Assembly (NCBI GenBank): GCA_028711345.1
Contig: JAQTSK010000013.1
Coordinates: 1-34,938, forward strand
Length of the DNA: 34,938 nt
Source: Candidatus Peribacteraceae bacterium
GTDB taxonomy: Bacteria > Patescibacteriota > Gracilibacteria > Peribacterales > Peribacteraceae
Reading direction: 5' to 3'
The notes below the pieces were generated by a model that made no database searches, was not told the DNA's origin, and worked only from the letters and a program-made list of their open reading frames with translations. A program made the translations under genes and the position numbers. Below, in pieces: positions 7,435 to 16,400 of this stretch. Every line of letters begins with the position of its first letter. The stretch's first letter is position 1.

Positions 7435-10400
7435 CTATCGAATGTCCTGCAGGCACAATGCGCTGCATCCGTCCCCATTGATCGTATTCCCGTCGTCGCA
7501 CTCTTCTCCCACCAATGCTTCACCGGTGAAACCGAACAGATATCGGAGAATGAGTACACCGTCTTCCGAACCGGTCGTTTGACCATTGCCATCGATATCC
7601 AACGACTGCGCATTCTGCGACAATTGCCCCTCAATCTCGACAGCGTTTGTGCGCGTCGCTCCATTGCCTATGGCACCATCAATGAGTGCGGTGCCGCGGA
7701 TACCGCTGAAATATCTCTGCACCAGAATACCATCACTGAGCGCATCGAACGCGCCGTTGTTGTCGATATCCAGTGTCGACCGGATGCCGCTCAAGTACGA
7801 TGTGATGCTCGCAGCAGTCAGCCGAGTGGCAGTAGAGGCGGGAACATTTTCCAGATTGCCGTTGCCACAACCGAGCTCATTTCTGCATGTCGCACTGCAC
7901 CCGTCTCCGCCCGTCGCATTGCCATCGTCGCACTGCTCAAGAAGATCCAGCAAACCGTTTCCGCAAGCCGCCTTGTAACTGATCGCTCCGTAGAGAACAT
8001 TTATCGTCGCAAGTTCGGAAAGGTTGGTCACACCGTTGCTGTTGAAATCCGCCCGCAGGTTTCCGGACTTTATGTCGGCATCCAAACGAATGGCTCCGGC
8101 TGCCGCTTCACTGTCCGTGATTTTCATATCGCCATTCGTATCCACGTACTTGAATGCCCGCACAACTGCCTGATTCGTCACTCCAAATACAGGCGTCAGG
8201 TAGGAATAATCTCCGAAGTCCACCCAGCCTGTTCTATCGAAGTCTGCAACAGTGTCGGTAGTGTTGTACGCCATACCGAAGCGAATCAATGCACTTGCAG
8301 TCTCCGCGGGAGAGATGGATTTGTCGTTATTGGCATCCGCAAAGCTGAACGCCTTCGACTGCGGCGTTGGGATTTCTTTCAAACATGTTGAGCTGCACCC
8401 GTCACCGCTGACCGTATTCCCGTCATCACACTGCTCTTCAGCTTCAACCTTGCCATTCCCGCACACGGCGACAGGCTGTGACAGGCAGGTGCCGTCTTTG
8501 CAGCCGTACTGACAGGTCGATGTGACGGTCGCGAATGATGCGTCGCCCGTACAGTAATACTCGCGGAGTTGACCCGAGTTGTCGCAGTAGTCCGTCGCCG
8601 AAACCCCTCCTCCGGTCTTGACGATAGACGTTGTCCCTTTCTGCGCGGGAACAATCCCTCCATCGCTGTCCGTGCACGTGACGGGCGGCACCGCCTCCTT
8701 GCGGCACGTACTGGAACAACCGTCGCCGCTTTCCACATTGCCATCGTCACACTCCTCGCCTTCCTCCACTTTGCCGTTACTGCAGACAGGTGCCGCCTGC
8801 CGGAGACAGGCGCCGTCCCTGCATCCGAATTGGCAGGAGGAATCGATGGCGGCATGTCCGTTCCCGTAGCAGTAATGCTCCGTGACGAAATAGCCATCCC
8901 TGCAGGTATCCTGTCCCGTCTTCGATCCCCGTACGCCGTACCGCGCGGTACCCGCAACGAACCGATCCTCGCCTCCGTCCGAATCCGAGCACTGCTCGGC
9001 AAGGCAGGTGATGGTGCACCCATCGCCGTCAAAGTTGTTCCCGTCGTCGCACTCTTCTCCCGATTCGGTTTTACCGTTGCCGCACGCCGGCTGCGTCTGG
9101 GACAAACAGGCGCCGTCTCTGCAACCATTGACGCAGTCGTACACATAACTCTGGTACATCGCACCCTCACAATAGAACTCTTCGAGTGACTGCGTACTTC
9201 GACAGGAATCGGTCCGCGTCTCCCCGCCTCGCGAAAGCCGGACGGTGCCTCTGGTTGCGATCACCCGGCCGGCATCCGTATCGGAGCACGTCTCATTTTC
9301 AATGAGGCATCCGCTGGAACAACCGTCACCGCCGGACGTGTTTCCGTCGTCACATTCCTCGAGGGATTCCCGCGTGCCGTTGCCGCAGACGGAGCTCCGA
9401 CACTCGCCGTCACTGCAATACTGGCTTCCGTAGCAGGTCTTCATGTCTTCCCAGCCGACACAGCCGTCCTGCAGCTGCGTGCACTGCTGGACGTTCTTGC
9501 CGAGACAGCGCTTCTGCCCGGCCGTGCAGACGGACGGGCATACGCTCGCTTCTTTGCAGCCGTCCACGGTGCATGTCGCGCTTCCTGCACACGTTTTGAA
9601 GGTATCCCAGGACAAAGCCTCCGCACCGCCGACGTATCGGCATATCTGCAAATCCTGACCGACACAACGACGGATGCCATCCCCCGGACAGGTATCGCGG
9701 GGAATCGGCGTCACCTCGATACTCGTCGTCTCGCGGTTGTTGGCGGTCGTCAGCTCACTCAACAGTCCCTTCGGATCGATCTGAACGCGGATGATGTACG
9801 TTCCCGGGTTCCGGTAGATATGCTCGAGGTTGGAAGAATTATCCTCGTCGCGATCAAGTGCGATGATCGTCGATTCCTCAACATTTCCATCGCCCCACGC
9901 GACAAGCAATCGGGCGTTCGGCGCGCCGCGCTGGCCGACATTGGCGATCCGGACACCCAGGGAAAAGGACTCCCCCTCCCTGACATCGGATCCGGGCTCA
10001 AGCGACACGAAAAGATCGGGTAACCGTTGAGGCGCACTTTGAGTGAATCCCGTCTCCTGACTGACTTTCATGGCCGTGCTCGCGGCACTCATCTCTACTT
10101 TGCCGATGTTCGCAATCGTCTTCTCCAGTGCGCCGACCGTGGAAGCGTCACTCACCGCGGGCGATGGGGCGACCGCCACAGGCTGAGACGATGTGATTCC
10201 TGCGGGTGATACCGACGAGGAAGCCGAAGAAGCGACAAGCAAAGAACCGTCGCTTGCGGATGAAGCCGAAGCAGTCTCTGGCGGTGCCTCCGATGCCGGT
10301 TGCTCTGACGGAGGCAGCAGGGACATGCCGGATGTCTCCGATTCCAGCTGGCGAACCAATGAGACGAGGTTCGTCCGCTGTCGATTGGTCTCTGAAGCGA

Positions 10401-10944
10401 TGTACGTATTGAGAGCGATCTGCGTACGCGAATCCGGAACCCTGGACGCGAGTGCTTCCGCCTGCCGGGTATTCGATACGATTTCCTCCAGCGTCTCCTG
10501 ATCCACGGTTCCCTGTCCCGTCAAGACGGTCGCCTCCTCCAGTCGTCGGTTTGCCAGCTTGAGGTGCAGACGGCTGCGCTGCTCCGGCGAAGAGGAGGCA
10601 AGCAACTCGAGATTCTCCACGGTTCGCTTCAGGAAGTAGAGATTGCTGGCGCGGGTCACGGAAGGAGAAACGTAAGCGTACGCGGTTGTCAGACCCGTGC
10701 CGGCGACGGAGAGCAGTACAACGGCAGTGACCGCCCAGAAACGGAAGATCGCATGCAGGGAAAACGTCCCTCTGCCTGCGTGAGGCTCGTTCGCTGACTG
10801 CTGATGCACGTATGAACGGACCAGACGACCATACAGCTCGTCACGGAACTCCTGACGGGGCTCTGCACTGTTGGCTTTCCGCTTCAACAGGGACTCGATG
10901 AGAGCCTGTTCCTCGGCCGACAGATGTACAGTGTGACGTTTCAT
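7435..10944 (-). CDS. Single-pass membrane protein, DUF5667-like stalk, Cys-rich DUF4215/EF-hand exterior; putative anti-sigma/sensor
   Basis: The protein has 1169 residues. Residues 1-67 are hydrophilic and probably cytoplasmic (AEEQALIESLLKRK), followed by one membrane helix at about 68-92. A helical DUF5667-type region follows (about 93-210, SNLYFLKRTVENLELL), then a Ser/Ala/Pro linker (210-300) and a CARDB-like beta domain (about 307-415, VRIANVGQRGAPNARLLVAWGDG). Next come two Cys-rich CVGQ/CLGK modules (418-518) and five intact DUF4215 repeats (CGNG..ECDDGN..GDGC..C), alternating with three C-T/S-D-S/T-D-G-G modules and with EF-hand/dockerin loops. A sixth DUF4215 is split by two EF-hand units. 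The start codon overlaps the stop of the sigma-factor gene (ATGA), so the two are translationally coupled. By analogy with sigma/anti-sigma pairs, the N-terminus may bind the sigma factor while the exterior senses a surface state. No known anti-sigma domain is recognisable in it, so this is inference. Confidence 0.88.
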   Translation of the reverse strand: MKRHTVHLSAEEQALIESLLKRKANSAEPRQEFRDELYGRLVRSYVHQQSANEPHAGRGTFSLHAIFRFWAVTAVVLLSVAGTGLTTAYAYVSPSVTRASNLYFLKRTVENLELLASSSPEQRSRLHLKLANRRLEEATVLTGQGTVDQETLEEIVSNTRQAEALASRVPDSRTQIALNTYIASETNRQRTNLVSLVRQLESETSGMSLLPPSEQPASEAPPETASASSASDGSLLVASSASSSVSPAGITSSQPVAVAPSPAVSDASTVGALEKTIANIGKVEMSAASTAMKVSQETGFTQSAPQRLPDLFVSLEPGSDVREGESFSLGVRIANVGQRGAPNARLLVAWGDGNVEESTIIALDRDEDNSSNLEHIYRNPGTYIIRVQIDPKGLLSELTTANNRETTSIEVTPIPRDTCPGDGIRRCVGQDLQICRYVGGAEALSWDTFKTCAGSATCTVDGCKEASVCPSVCTAGQKRCLGKNVQQCTQLQDGCVGWEDMKTCYGSQYCSDGECRSSVCGNGTRESLEECDDGNTSGGDGCSSGCLIENETCSDTDAGRVIATRGTVRLSRGGETRTDSCRSTQSLEEFYCEGAMYQSYVYDCVNGCRDGACLSQTQPACGNGKTESGEECDDGNNFDGDGCTITCLAEQCSDSDGGEDRFVAGTARYGVRGSKTGQDTCRDGYFVTEHYCYGNGHAAIDSSCQFGCRDGACLRQAAPVCSNGKVEEGEECDDGNVESGDGCSSTCRKEAVPPVTCTDSDGGIVPAQKGTTSIVKTGGGVSATDYCDNSGQLREYYCTGDASFATVTSTCQYGCKDGTCLSQPVAVCGNGKVEAEEQCDDGNTVSGDGCSSTCLKEIPTPQSKAFSFADANNDKSISPAETASALIRFGMAYNTTDTVADFDRTGWVDFGDYSYLTPVFGVTNQAVVRAFKYVDTNGDMKITDSEAAAGAIRLDADIKSGNLRADFNSNGVTNLSELATINVLYGAISYKAACGNGLLDLLEQCDDGNATGGDGCSATCRNELGCGNGNLENVPASTATRLTAASITSYLSGIRSTLDIDNNGAFDALSDGILVQRYFSGIRGTALIDGAIGNGATRTNAVEIEGQLSQNAQSLDIDGNGQTTGSEDGVLILRYLFGFTGEALVGEECDDGNTINGDGCSALCLQDIR

Positions 10945-11576
10945 TGTCGGGGGGCGAGGCAGGAAAGGTACTTCTTGAGCGTTTTCATGGATCGGGAGAC
11001 GTACACATTGACTTGATTTTCAGTGATGCCCAGCGTCGATGCAATCTCCTTGTGGGGCAAATCAGCGGTCAACTTGAGTGCCCAAATGTCCTGCTGGGCT
11101 TGCGGAAGGACCTTGAGGGTGGCCCACAGCTTGTCGGAGAGAACGCTCCGATCAATCGCCGCCATATCGAACTCGCAGCTCGGCTCCTGCGAAGGATCCA
11201 TCTCATCCAGCGACTCCGTGACCCGCCCTTTGCAGCGGCGGTAGAAATCAATGAGGATGTTGTGCGCGATTCGATACATCCAGACAGAGAACGGAATGCC
11301 TCGCTCGTGAAACGACGGGAGCCCCTGCGTGATCTTCATGAACGTCTCGGACGTCAGATCCTCAGCATCCTCTCTGTGCCGGAGACGGGCGTAGAAGTAG
11401 CGGTACACGGGCTTGAAGTGGCGATCGAATAATGGCGTAAAATAGCGAATGTCGCTGCGTGCCCGGAGCGCCAGCTCATTGTCAGAGAGCTTGTCCGTAC
11501 TGTGATCTGTAGAAGGGGACACGGTGTGCAGCGTATGGGAGAACGGAAACGTCGATGATAATCTTACAGTTTTCAT
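10941..11576 (-). CDS. ECF-type RNA polymerase sigma factor
   Basis: The protein has 211 residues. Region 2 lies at about 45-110 (YFTPLFDRHFKPVYRYFYARL, HREDAEDLTSETFMKI, then WMYRIAHNILIDFYRR), the -10 recognition and core-binding part. Region 4 lies at about 150-205 (LPQAQQDIWALK, then HKEIASTLGITENQVNVYVSRSMKTLKKYL), the helix-turn-helix that reads the -35 element. There is no region 1 or 3, as expected for ECF factors, and there is a 30-residue N-terminal extension rich in Ser/Thr. Its TGA stop overlaps the ATG of the next gene. A TTGACA-type promoter precedes it, so it is probably transcribed by the housekeeping sigma. Its likely targets are surface genes, but no target promoter can be named from this window. 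Confidence 0.93.
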   Translation of the reverse strand: MKTVRLSSTFPFSHTLHTVSPSTDHSTDKLSDNELALRARSDIRYFTPLFDRHFKPVYRYFYARLRHREDAEDLTSETFMKITQGLPSFHERGIPFSVWMYRIAHNILIDFYRRCKGRVTESLDEMDPSQEPSCEFDMAAIDRSVLSDKLWATLKVLPQAQQDIWALKLTADLPHKEIASTLGITENQVNVYVSRSMKTLKKYLSCLAPRQ

Positions 11577-11632
11577 TGAGACGGGCAGATATACTGCTCC
11601 CCCAAGCCTCGTTTCGGCTCAAAGGATGAGCT

Positions 11633-11661
11633 ATTTAACTGCTAATATGTTCTTCTGTCAA
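11633..11661 (-). promoter_or_regulatory. Sigma70-type promoter of the sigma-factor/sensor operon
   Basis: On the minus strand TTGACA (11656-11661) is followed after 17 nt by TTAAAT (11633-11638). The predicted leader is about 50 nt and includes a small AGCC/GGCT stem. The remaining 80 nt to the DUF3592 gene show nothing recognisable. Confidence 0.6.
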
Positions 11662-11716
11662 TGGAGCCACGAAGTAAAATGAGGACATCCTTGCAGGAGA
11701 CTCTCAGTCTGAACGT

Positions 11717-12232
11717 TTACCTGTATGGCTTCCGATGACCCTTCCAAGAATTCCACACCATCGAGATGCCGATCGCCAAAGCGGCGAAACCAATGAAGAA
11801 ACTTCCCAGAGCCCGTTGATGCTGTCCGGCTTGCAAGGTCGAACGTCCGTGGCTCAAGGGATCGTACGCGACCTCGATGCGCCTTCCTTCCGGAAAACGC
11901 TCCCTCGCTCTCTTCATCGCTTCTCTGTCATCAATCATCTCGGCGGTGTAACGATCGAGAAGATACGGTCCGTCCTCCGCAGTGTACGTTTCCGCACCGA
12001 CTTCGTACCGGTAGCTCACCCACGCATCGAACCATGTGGAACGCCTGCTCCGTTCTTCGCGTACCGCAACACTCGTCACCGTACCGGCTGTCCGCGGCCA
12101 CGATGCACTCTGTTTCGCGAGTTGATTGAATGTGAACCCGCGGAACAGAAAATACGCTGCCACCATCATGGGAATAACCCAGAACAATGAGCGGAGCAGT
12201 ACTGTTGCAGCCGATCGCTTGGGAGTATGCAT
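11717..12232 (-). CDS. DUF3592 membrane protein
   Basis: The protein has 171 residues with two membrane helices, near the N-terminus (LLRSLFWVIPMMVAAYFLF) and near the C-terminus (ALGSFFIGFAALAIGISMVW). Between them lies a beta-rich outer domain with the DUF3592 signature: SWPRTAGTVTS, then YRYEVGAETYTAEDG, then RRIEVAYDP and STLQAG. The family is widespread, but its biochemical role is not known. I chose the ATG at 12232; a GTG at 12262 would add ten residues and cannot be excluded. It lies 84 nt downstream of rpsG, where fusA is found in many other bacteria, and is probably co-transcribed with the ribosomal genes. Confidence 0.82.
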   Translation of the reverse strand: MHTPKRSAATVLLRSLFWVIPMMVAAYFLFRGFTFNQLAKQSASWPRTAGTVTSVAVREERSRRSTWFDAWVSYRYEVGAETYTAEDGPYLLDRYTAEMIDDREAMKRARERFPEGRRIEVAYDPLSHGRSTLQAGQHQRALGSFFIGFAALAIGISMVWNSWKGHRKPYR

Positions 12233-12315
12233 GGAGCAATTGATCAGATTTTCGAGCAACACTCGGCAATGGCGGAGCGGGAATGCAGACCGGAGTCGCC
12301 GAACCTTCCGTAGGC

Positions 12316-12774
12316 TTACCCCATCTTGGCGAAGTGCGCGTACGCCTTATTGGCCTGCGCCATCTTGTAGACATCTTCCTTCTTCTTCACGGCAGACCCC
12401 TGCTCCTGAGCGGCATCCAGCAATTCGAGTGCGAGCTTCTCGGCAATCGGGACACCTTTGCGGGCGCGGGCTGCAGTCAGAATCCAGCGGACACTCAGGG
12501 ACTGCTGTCGCTTGGCGGGAACCTCGGTCGGCACCTGATACACGGCACCTGCGATACGCTTCGGACGGACTTCCACGAGAGGGGTGGTATTCAGGAGGGC
12601 TTTGGCGAAGACATCCATGGGAGCATCCTTGGTCCGCGTTTTGATGATGTCCATGGCATCAGCAAAGATCTGGCGCGCGAGTGCCTTCTTCCCTTTGTTC
12701 ATGAGACAGTTGATGAACTTCTCCAGAACGGGATCGGAACCTTTGGGGATGTACTGCTTGGGGAGAGTGGCCAT
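12316..12774 (-). CDS. rpsG: 30S ribosomal protein S7
   Basis: The protein has 152 residues, close to the usual 155. Family landmarks are FINCLMNKGKKALA near residue 20, PLVEVRPKRIAGAVYQVP near 65-82, the RWILTAAR segment, and the C-terminal KKKEDVYKMAQANKAYAHFA. S7 nucleates assembly of the 30S head by binding the 3' domain of 16S rRNA and contacts mRNA at the exit channel. It follows rpsL, separated by a 115-nt gap full of short repeats. No Shine-Dalgarno sequence precedes the ATG. Confidence 0.98.
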   Translation of the reverse strand: MATLPKQYIPKGSDPVLEKFINCLMNKGKKALARQIFADAMDIIKTRTKDAPMDVFAKALLNTTPLVEVRPKRIAGAVYQVPTEVPAKRQQSLSVRWILTAARARKGVPIAEKLALELLDAAQEQGSAVKKKEDVYKMAQANKAYAHFAKMG

Positions 12775-12782
12775 GGAGACGA

Positions 12783-12876
12783 ATGGTTAAATGGTTAAAC
12801 GGTTAAATTGTTGGCAGGCAAGAAACAATGAATGAATGATAGCAATTGAACAATTTAGCAATTTAACAATTTGAAA
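12783..12876. repeat. Inverted arrays of 8-nt units between rpsL and rpsG
   Basis: The left arm has three GGTTAAAT-like units (12783-12814) and the right arm three CAATTTAR units (12843-12876). The arms are largely complementary and can pair across a spacer of about 28 nt. The right arm begins about 14 nt beyond the rpsL stop. It fills most of the gap, and there is no other gene or site in it. Confidence 0.7.
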
Positions 12877-12889
12877 AGAAATAAACTCA

Positions 12890-13315
12890 CTATTTTTTGA
12901 CCTTAGGTTTTTTGGCTCCATAAAGCGACCTTCCCTGCTTCCTGTCGCGCACACCTTCCGTATCCAGTACTCCGCGGACGATGTGGTAACGCACACCCGG
13001 CAAGTCTTTGACGCGGCCGCCGCGGACAAGCACGACGGAGTGCTCCTGCAAATTATGGCCTTCGCCGCCGATGTACGCCGTGATCTCCTCGCCGTTCGTC
13101 AGGCGAACGCGGGCGATCTTGCGGAGAGCGGAGTTCGGCTTCTTGGGCGTCATGGTGGTGACTTTCAGACAGACGCCGCGCTTCTGCGGTGCGCCTGCAG
13201 GCAGACGGACGCGCGTCATGCTGAGCGCGTTCCAAGTGTGCTGAAGATTGGGGGCCTTGGTCCTGCGGGACTGAGAGCGTCGGCCGTGACGGACCAACTG
13301 ATTGATGGTAGGCAT
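12890..13315 (-). CDS. rpsL: 30S ribosomal protein S12, with an internal insertion
   Basis: The protein has 141 residues against about 124 in E. coli. The decoding-centre motifs are intact: [11 protein letters not shown] (about 57-67) and [15 protein letters not shown] (about 101-115). The two lysines where streptomycin-resistance mutations usually fall are wild type. The extra length is mostly a 14-residue insertion (around [15 protein letters not shown], 27-41) between the N-terminal tail and APQKRGVC. S12 sits at the 30S/50S interface and controls codon recognition. It is downstream of rpoC, in the usual bacterial order. Confidence 0.98.
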   Translation of the reverse strand: MPTINQLVRHGRRSQSRRTKAPNLQHTWNALSMTRVRLPAGAPQKRGVCLKVTTMTPKKPNSALRKIARVRLTNGEEITAYIGGEGHNLQEHSVVLVRGGRVKDLPGVRYHIVRGVLDTEGVRDRKQGRSLYGAKKPKVKK

Positions 13316-13370
13316 AGTGCGGGCGGGAATGGTAATGATGGATGGTGAGAGAGTAAAGGGAAAACGGCTT

Positions 13371-13432
13371 GGTAGCAGGTAGTAAGTAGTTGGTAGCAGA
13401 GGACGAAACCCTTGCTACCCGCTACTTGCTAC
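13371..13432. repeat. Inverted arrays of 7-nt GTAGCnn units at the rpoC 3' end
   Basis: The left arm reads GTAGCag GTAGTaa GTAGTtg GTAGCag (13371-13399) and the right arm TTGCTACCCGCTACTTGCTA (from about 13411). Each unit is a five-base core plus two variable bases. The right arm contains the rpoC stop codon (TAG at 13429-13431). Confidence 0.75.
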
Positions 13433-16400
13433 TTTTTCTTTTTCTTCTCCTCCTCCTCCAGCTCGAACCGCTTGAGGAAGGTTTCGCCTGCGGGAATGAG
13501 ACGACCGATGATCACGTTCTCCTTGAGACCGCGGAGATAGTCGACCTTGCCGGTCGTGGCGGCCTCGACCAAGACGCGGATGGTTTCCTGGAAGGAGGCG
13601 CCTGCGAGCCATGATTCCGTTGCAAGCGAGACGCGGGTCAAGCCGAGGAGCAGCTGCTCGAACGTCGGCTCTTTTTTCTCCTTCTTTCCCTTGGTCTTCT
13701 TCAGCACTCCGACTGCGCGGCGCACATCCGCGATGTCCACGACCTCGCCGGCCAGGAGATCGGTGTCTCCTCCGTCAACGATCCGGACTTTGGAGAACAT
13801 CTTGCGAGCGATGATCTCGAGGTGCTTGTCGTTGATGGTTTGTCCCTGTGATGCGTAGATGTGCTGCACTTCGTGGACGATGTAACTCTGCACGGAATAC
13901 GCGCCCTGCTTCTCCAGCAATTCCTGCAGATTGTAGTGTCCGGCATTCAGCGCCTGTCCCGCCTTGACGAGATCGCCGTTCTTGACGAGCAGTACCTCGC
14001 GACCGACGAACTCGTACGTACGCTCCTGAATGTCCGAGTGACGGACGACGATACGGCTCTCCGTGACCTCAGCCACCTTGCCGGCGATCAACACTTTGAT
14101 AGTGGATTTGTCGGTCACCGCCTTGGCGATGACCATACGCTCCTTCACGGCGTCCCCCTTCTTCACGGTGATCTGATAGCCTGCCGGAACGAAGTAAGAA
14201 TCCTGACCCAGTTCTTCGCCGATGACCTGCAACGTGGTCGTACCTCCTTTGTGGCTGATCTTCACACGTCCCGAGATGTCGGACAACGTAGCGGGCGTCC
14301 GCGGAGGACGCGCTTCGAGGATCTCTTCCACGCGGGTCAGACCTTGGGTGATGTCGGATCCTTCGGCGACTCCTCCCATGTGGAAGGTTCTCATCGTGAG
14401 CTGTGTGCCCGGTTCACCGATGGACTGGGCGGCGATGATGCCGACCGGCGTCCCGATCTTCACGGTCTTGTTATTGGCCAGATCACGACCGTAACACTTG
14501 ATACAGATGCCTCCGTCGGTATGACAGGTAATGACGGAGCGGAGCGTTACGGCATCGATCTTGTGCCGCTGGAACACGGCGATCAGATCCGCATCGATCT
14601 CCTGATTGCGCTTGGCGAGGACCTCTTTGCCGTCCTTGACGTCTTCGCTGAGAGTTCGGCCGAAGATGCGAACTTCGAACTTCTCACCGATACGCTCGGA
14701 CTCGGCGCGGGTGATGACGTGACCGAATGCGGAACCGCAGTCCTGCTCCTTGATGACGATATCCTGCACCGCATCGACGAGACGGCGGGTCAGGTAACCG
14801 GCTTCGGCAGTCTTGAGCGCGGTGTCGGACTTGCCTTTCCGGCCTCCGTGCGTGGCGATGAAGTACTCGAGAATGGTGAAACCTTCCTTCAGGTTGCTCT
14901 GGATCGGCAATTCGATGGTGCGACCCGACGGATTGGCGACCAGTCCCTTCATACCGGCGAGCTGCGTGATCTGCCCCCAGTTACCGCGGGCGCCGGAATC
15001 GATCATGTAGGTGATGCTGTTGCGATCGGCGGCCGTGAAGTGCTTGATCATGGTGGAGGCGATATCGCTCTTGGTCTTGCTCCAGATGCGAATGGCGTGC
15101 TGGTACCTCTCGTCGGCGGTGATCCAGCCCTTCCAGTACTGATTGTTGATCTTGCGGATCTTCTCGTTGGCGTCACCGAGGATCTTCCCCTTCTCTTCCG
15201 GAACGATAATATCGCTCACGGCGATGGAGATGCCGGAGCGTGTGGCATAGCGGAACCCGATGTTCTTGATGTTATCGGCCAGCTGGGCGGTCCGCTCCGG
15301 TCCGACGACGTCGAGTGAACGTGCGATCAGCTTGGAGAGCGACCCCTTCTTCTGCGTCTCGTTAATGCGACCGAGTTCGGGCGGAACCACCTCCTGGAAG
15401 AGGAGGCGGCCGACAGAGGTCTCCACCAACTCATGTTCGCCGTCGGTATCGGGGAGCGGGAAGCGCACTTTGATCTTCGCCTGCATGCTGATGATGTCAT
15501 GCTCGTAGGCGAGGATGGCCTCATTGGAGGAGGCGAACAACATCCCCTCCCCTTTCTCCCCGTCATGGACGTTGGTGAGGTAATAACACCCGAGCACCAT
15601 GTCCTGCACCGGCGTGATGATCGGTTCACCGGCAGAGGGTTTGAGCACGTTCTTGGATGCGTTCATGAGCTCGCGGGCCTCCTTCTGCGCCTGCTCGGAG
15701 AGCGGAACGTGCACCGCCATCTGGTCTCCGTCGAAGTCGGCGTTGAACGCGGTGCAGACCAGCGGGTGCAACTGGATGGCCATCCCTTCGATGAGCCGCG
15801 GCCGGAACGCCTGGATACCCAGACGGTGCAGGGTGGGCGCACGGTTTAGGAGCACGAACTTGTCCTGAATGACTTCCTCCAAAATGTCCCACACCCGCTT
15901 GCTGCCGTCCATGACCATGCGCTCGGCGCTCTTGACGTTGTGGGCAAGTTCATCGCGGATCAGGCGTCCGATGACGAACGGCTTGAAGAGCTTCATGGCC
16001 ATCTCCTTGGGCAAACCGCAGGAATCGATGGGGAGATCCGGCCCGACGACGATGACGGAACGGCCGGAGTAGTCCACGCGCTTGCCAAGGAGGTTCTGAC
16101 GGAAGCGACCCTGCTTTCCTTTCAACATGTCGGAGATGGAACGCAGCTTGCGTCGGTCGCCGGCGGTGAAGAGGGCCTTCCCGGCACGTGCTGAATTATT
16201 GAGGAGCGTATCAACCGCCTCCTGCAGCATGCGTTTTTCATTGCGGTTGATGACTTCCGGTGCGCCGATGCTCATGAGCTTCTTGAGACGGTTGTTCCGG
16301 TTGATGACGCGTCGGTAGAGATCGTTCAAGTCGGATGCGGCGAACCGTCCGCCGTCCAACTGCACCATCGGACGGAGGTCCGGCGGGAGAATGGGGAGAC

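Noticed and set aside
7279-8391. Plus-strand frame of 370 codons
   Set aside because: It is antisense to the Cys-rich sensor gene, and its CRTD/IVALF-type repeats are the reverse reading of the DUF4215 repeats.
8379-9170. Minus-strand frame of 263 codons
   Set aside because: It is the sensor gene's repeats in another frame; the composition is Arg/Thr/Ala-rich with no recognisable domain.
8379-9400. Regularly spaced similar segments as a possible CRISPR array
   Set aside because: The spacing follows the DUF4215 protein repeats. DNA identity between units is partial, and there are no constant repeats with unique spacers or cas genes.
11577-11620. GAAAC..TATATC stretch as an autoregulatory ECF promoter before the sigma gene
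   Set aside because: The match to GGAAC/GTC-type ECF boxes is weak, whereas a TTGACA-N17-TTAAAT promoter lies just upstream.
13861-15318. Long open frame (485 codons) antisense to rpoC
   Set aside because: It mirrors the codon structure of a highly conserved GC-rich gene. The protein has no family features, and rpoC on the other strand is certain.
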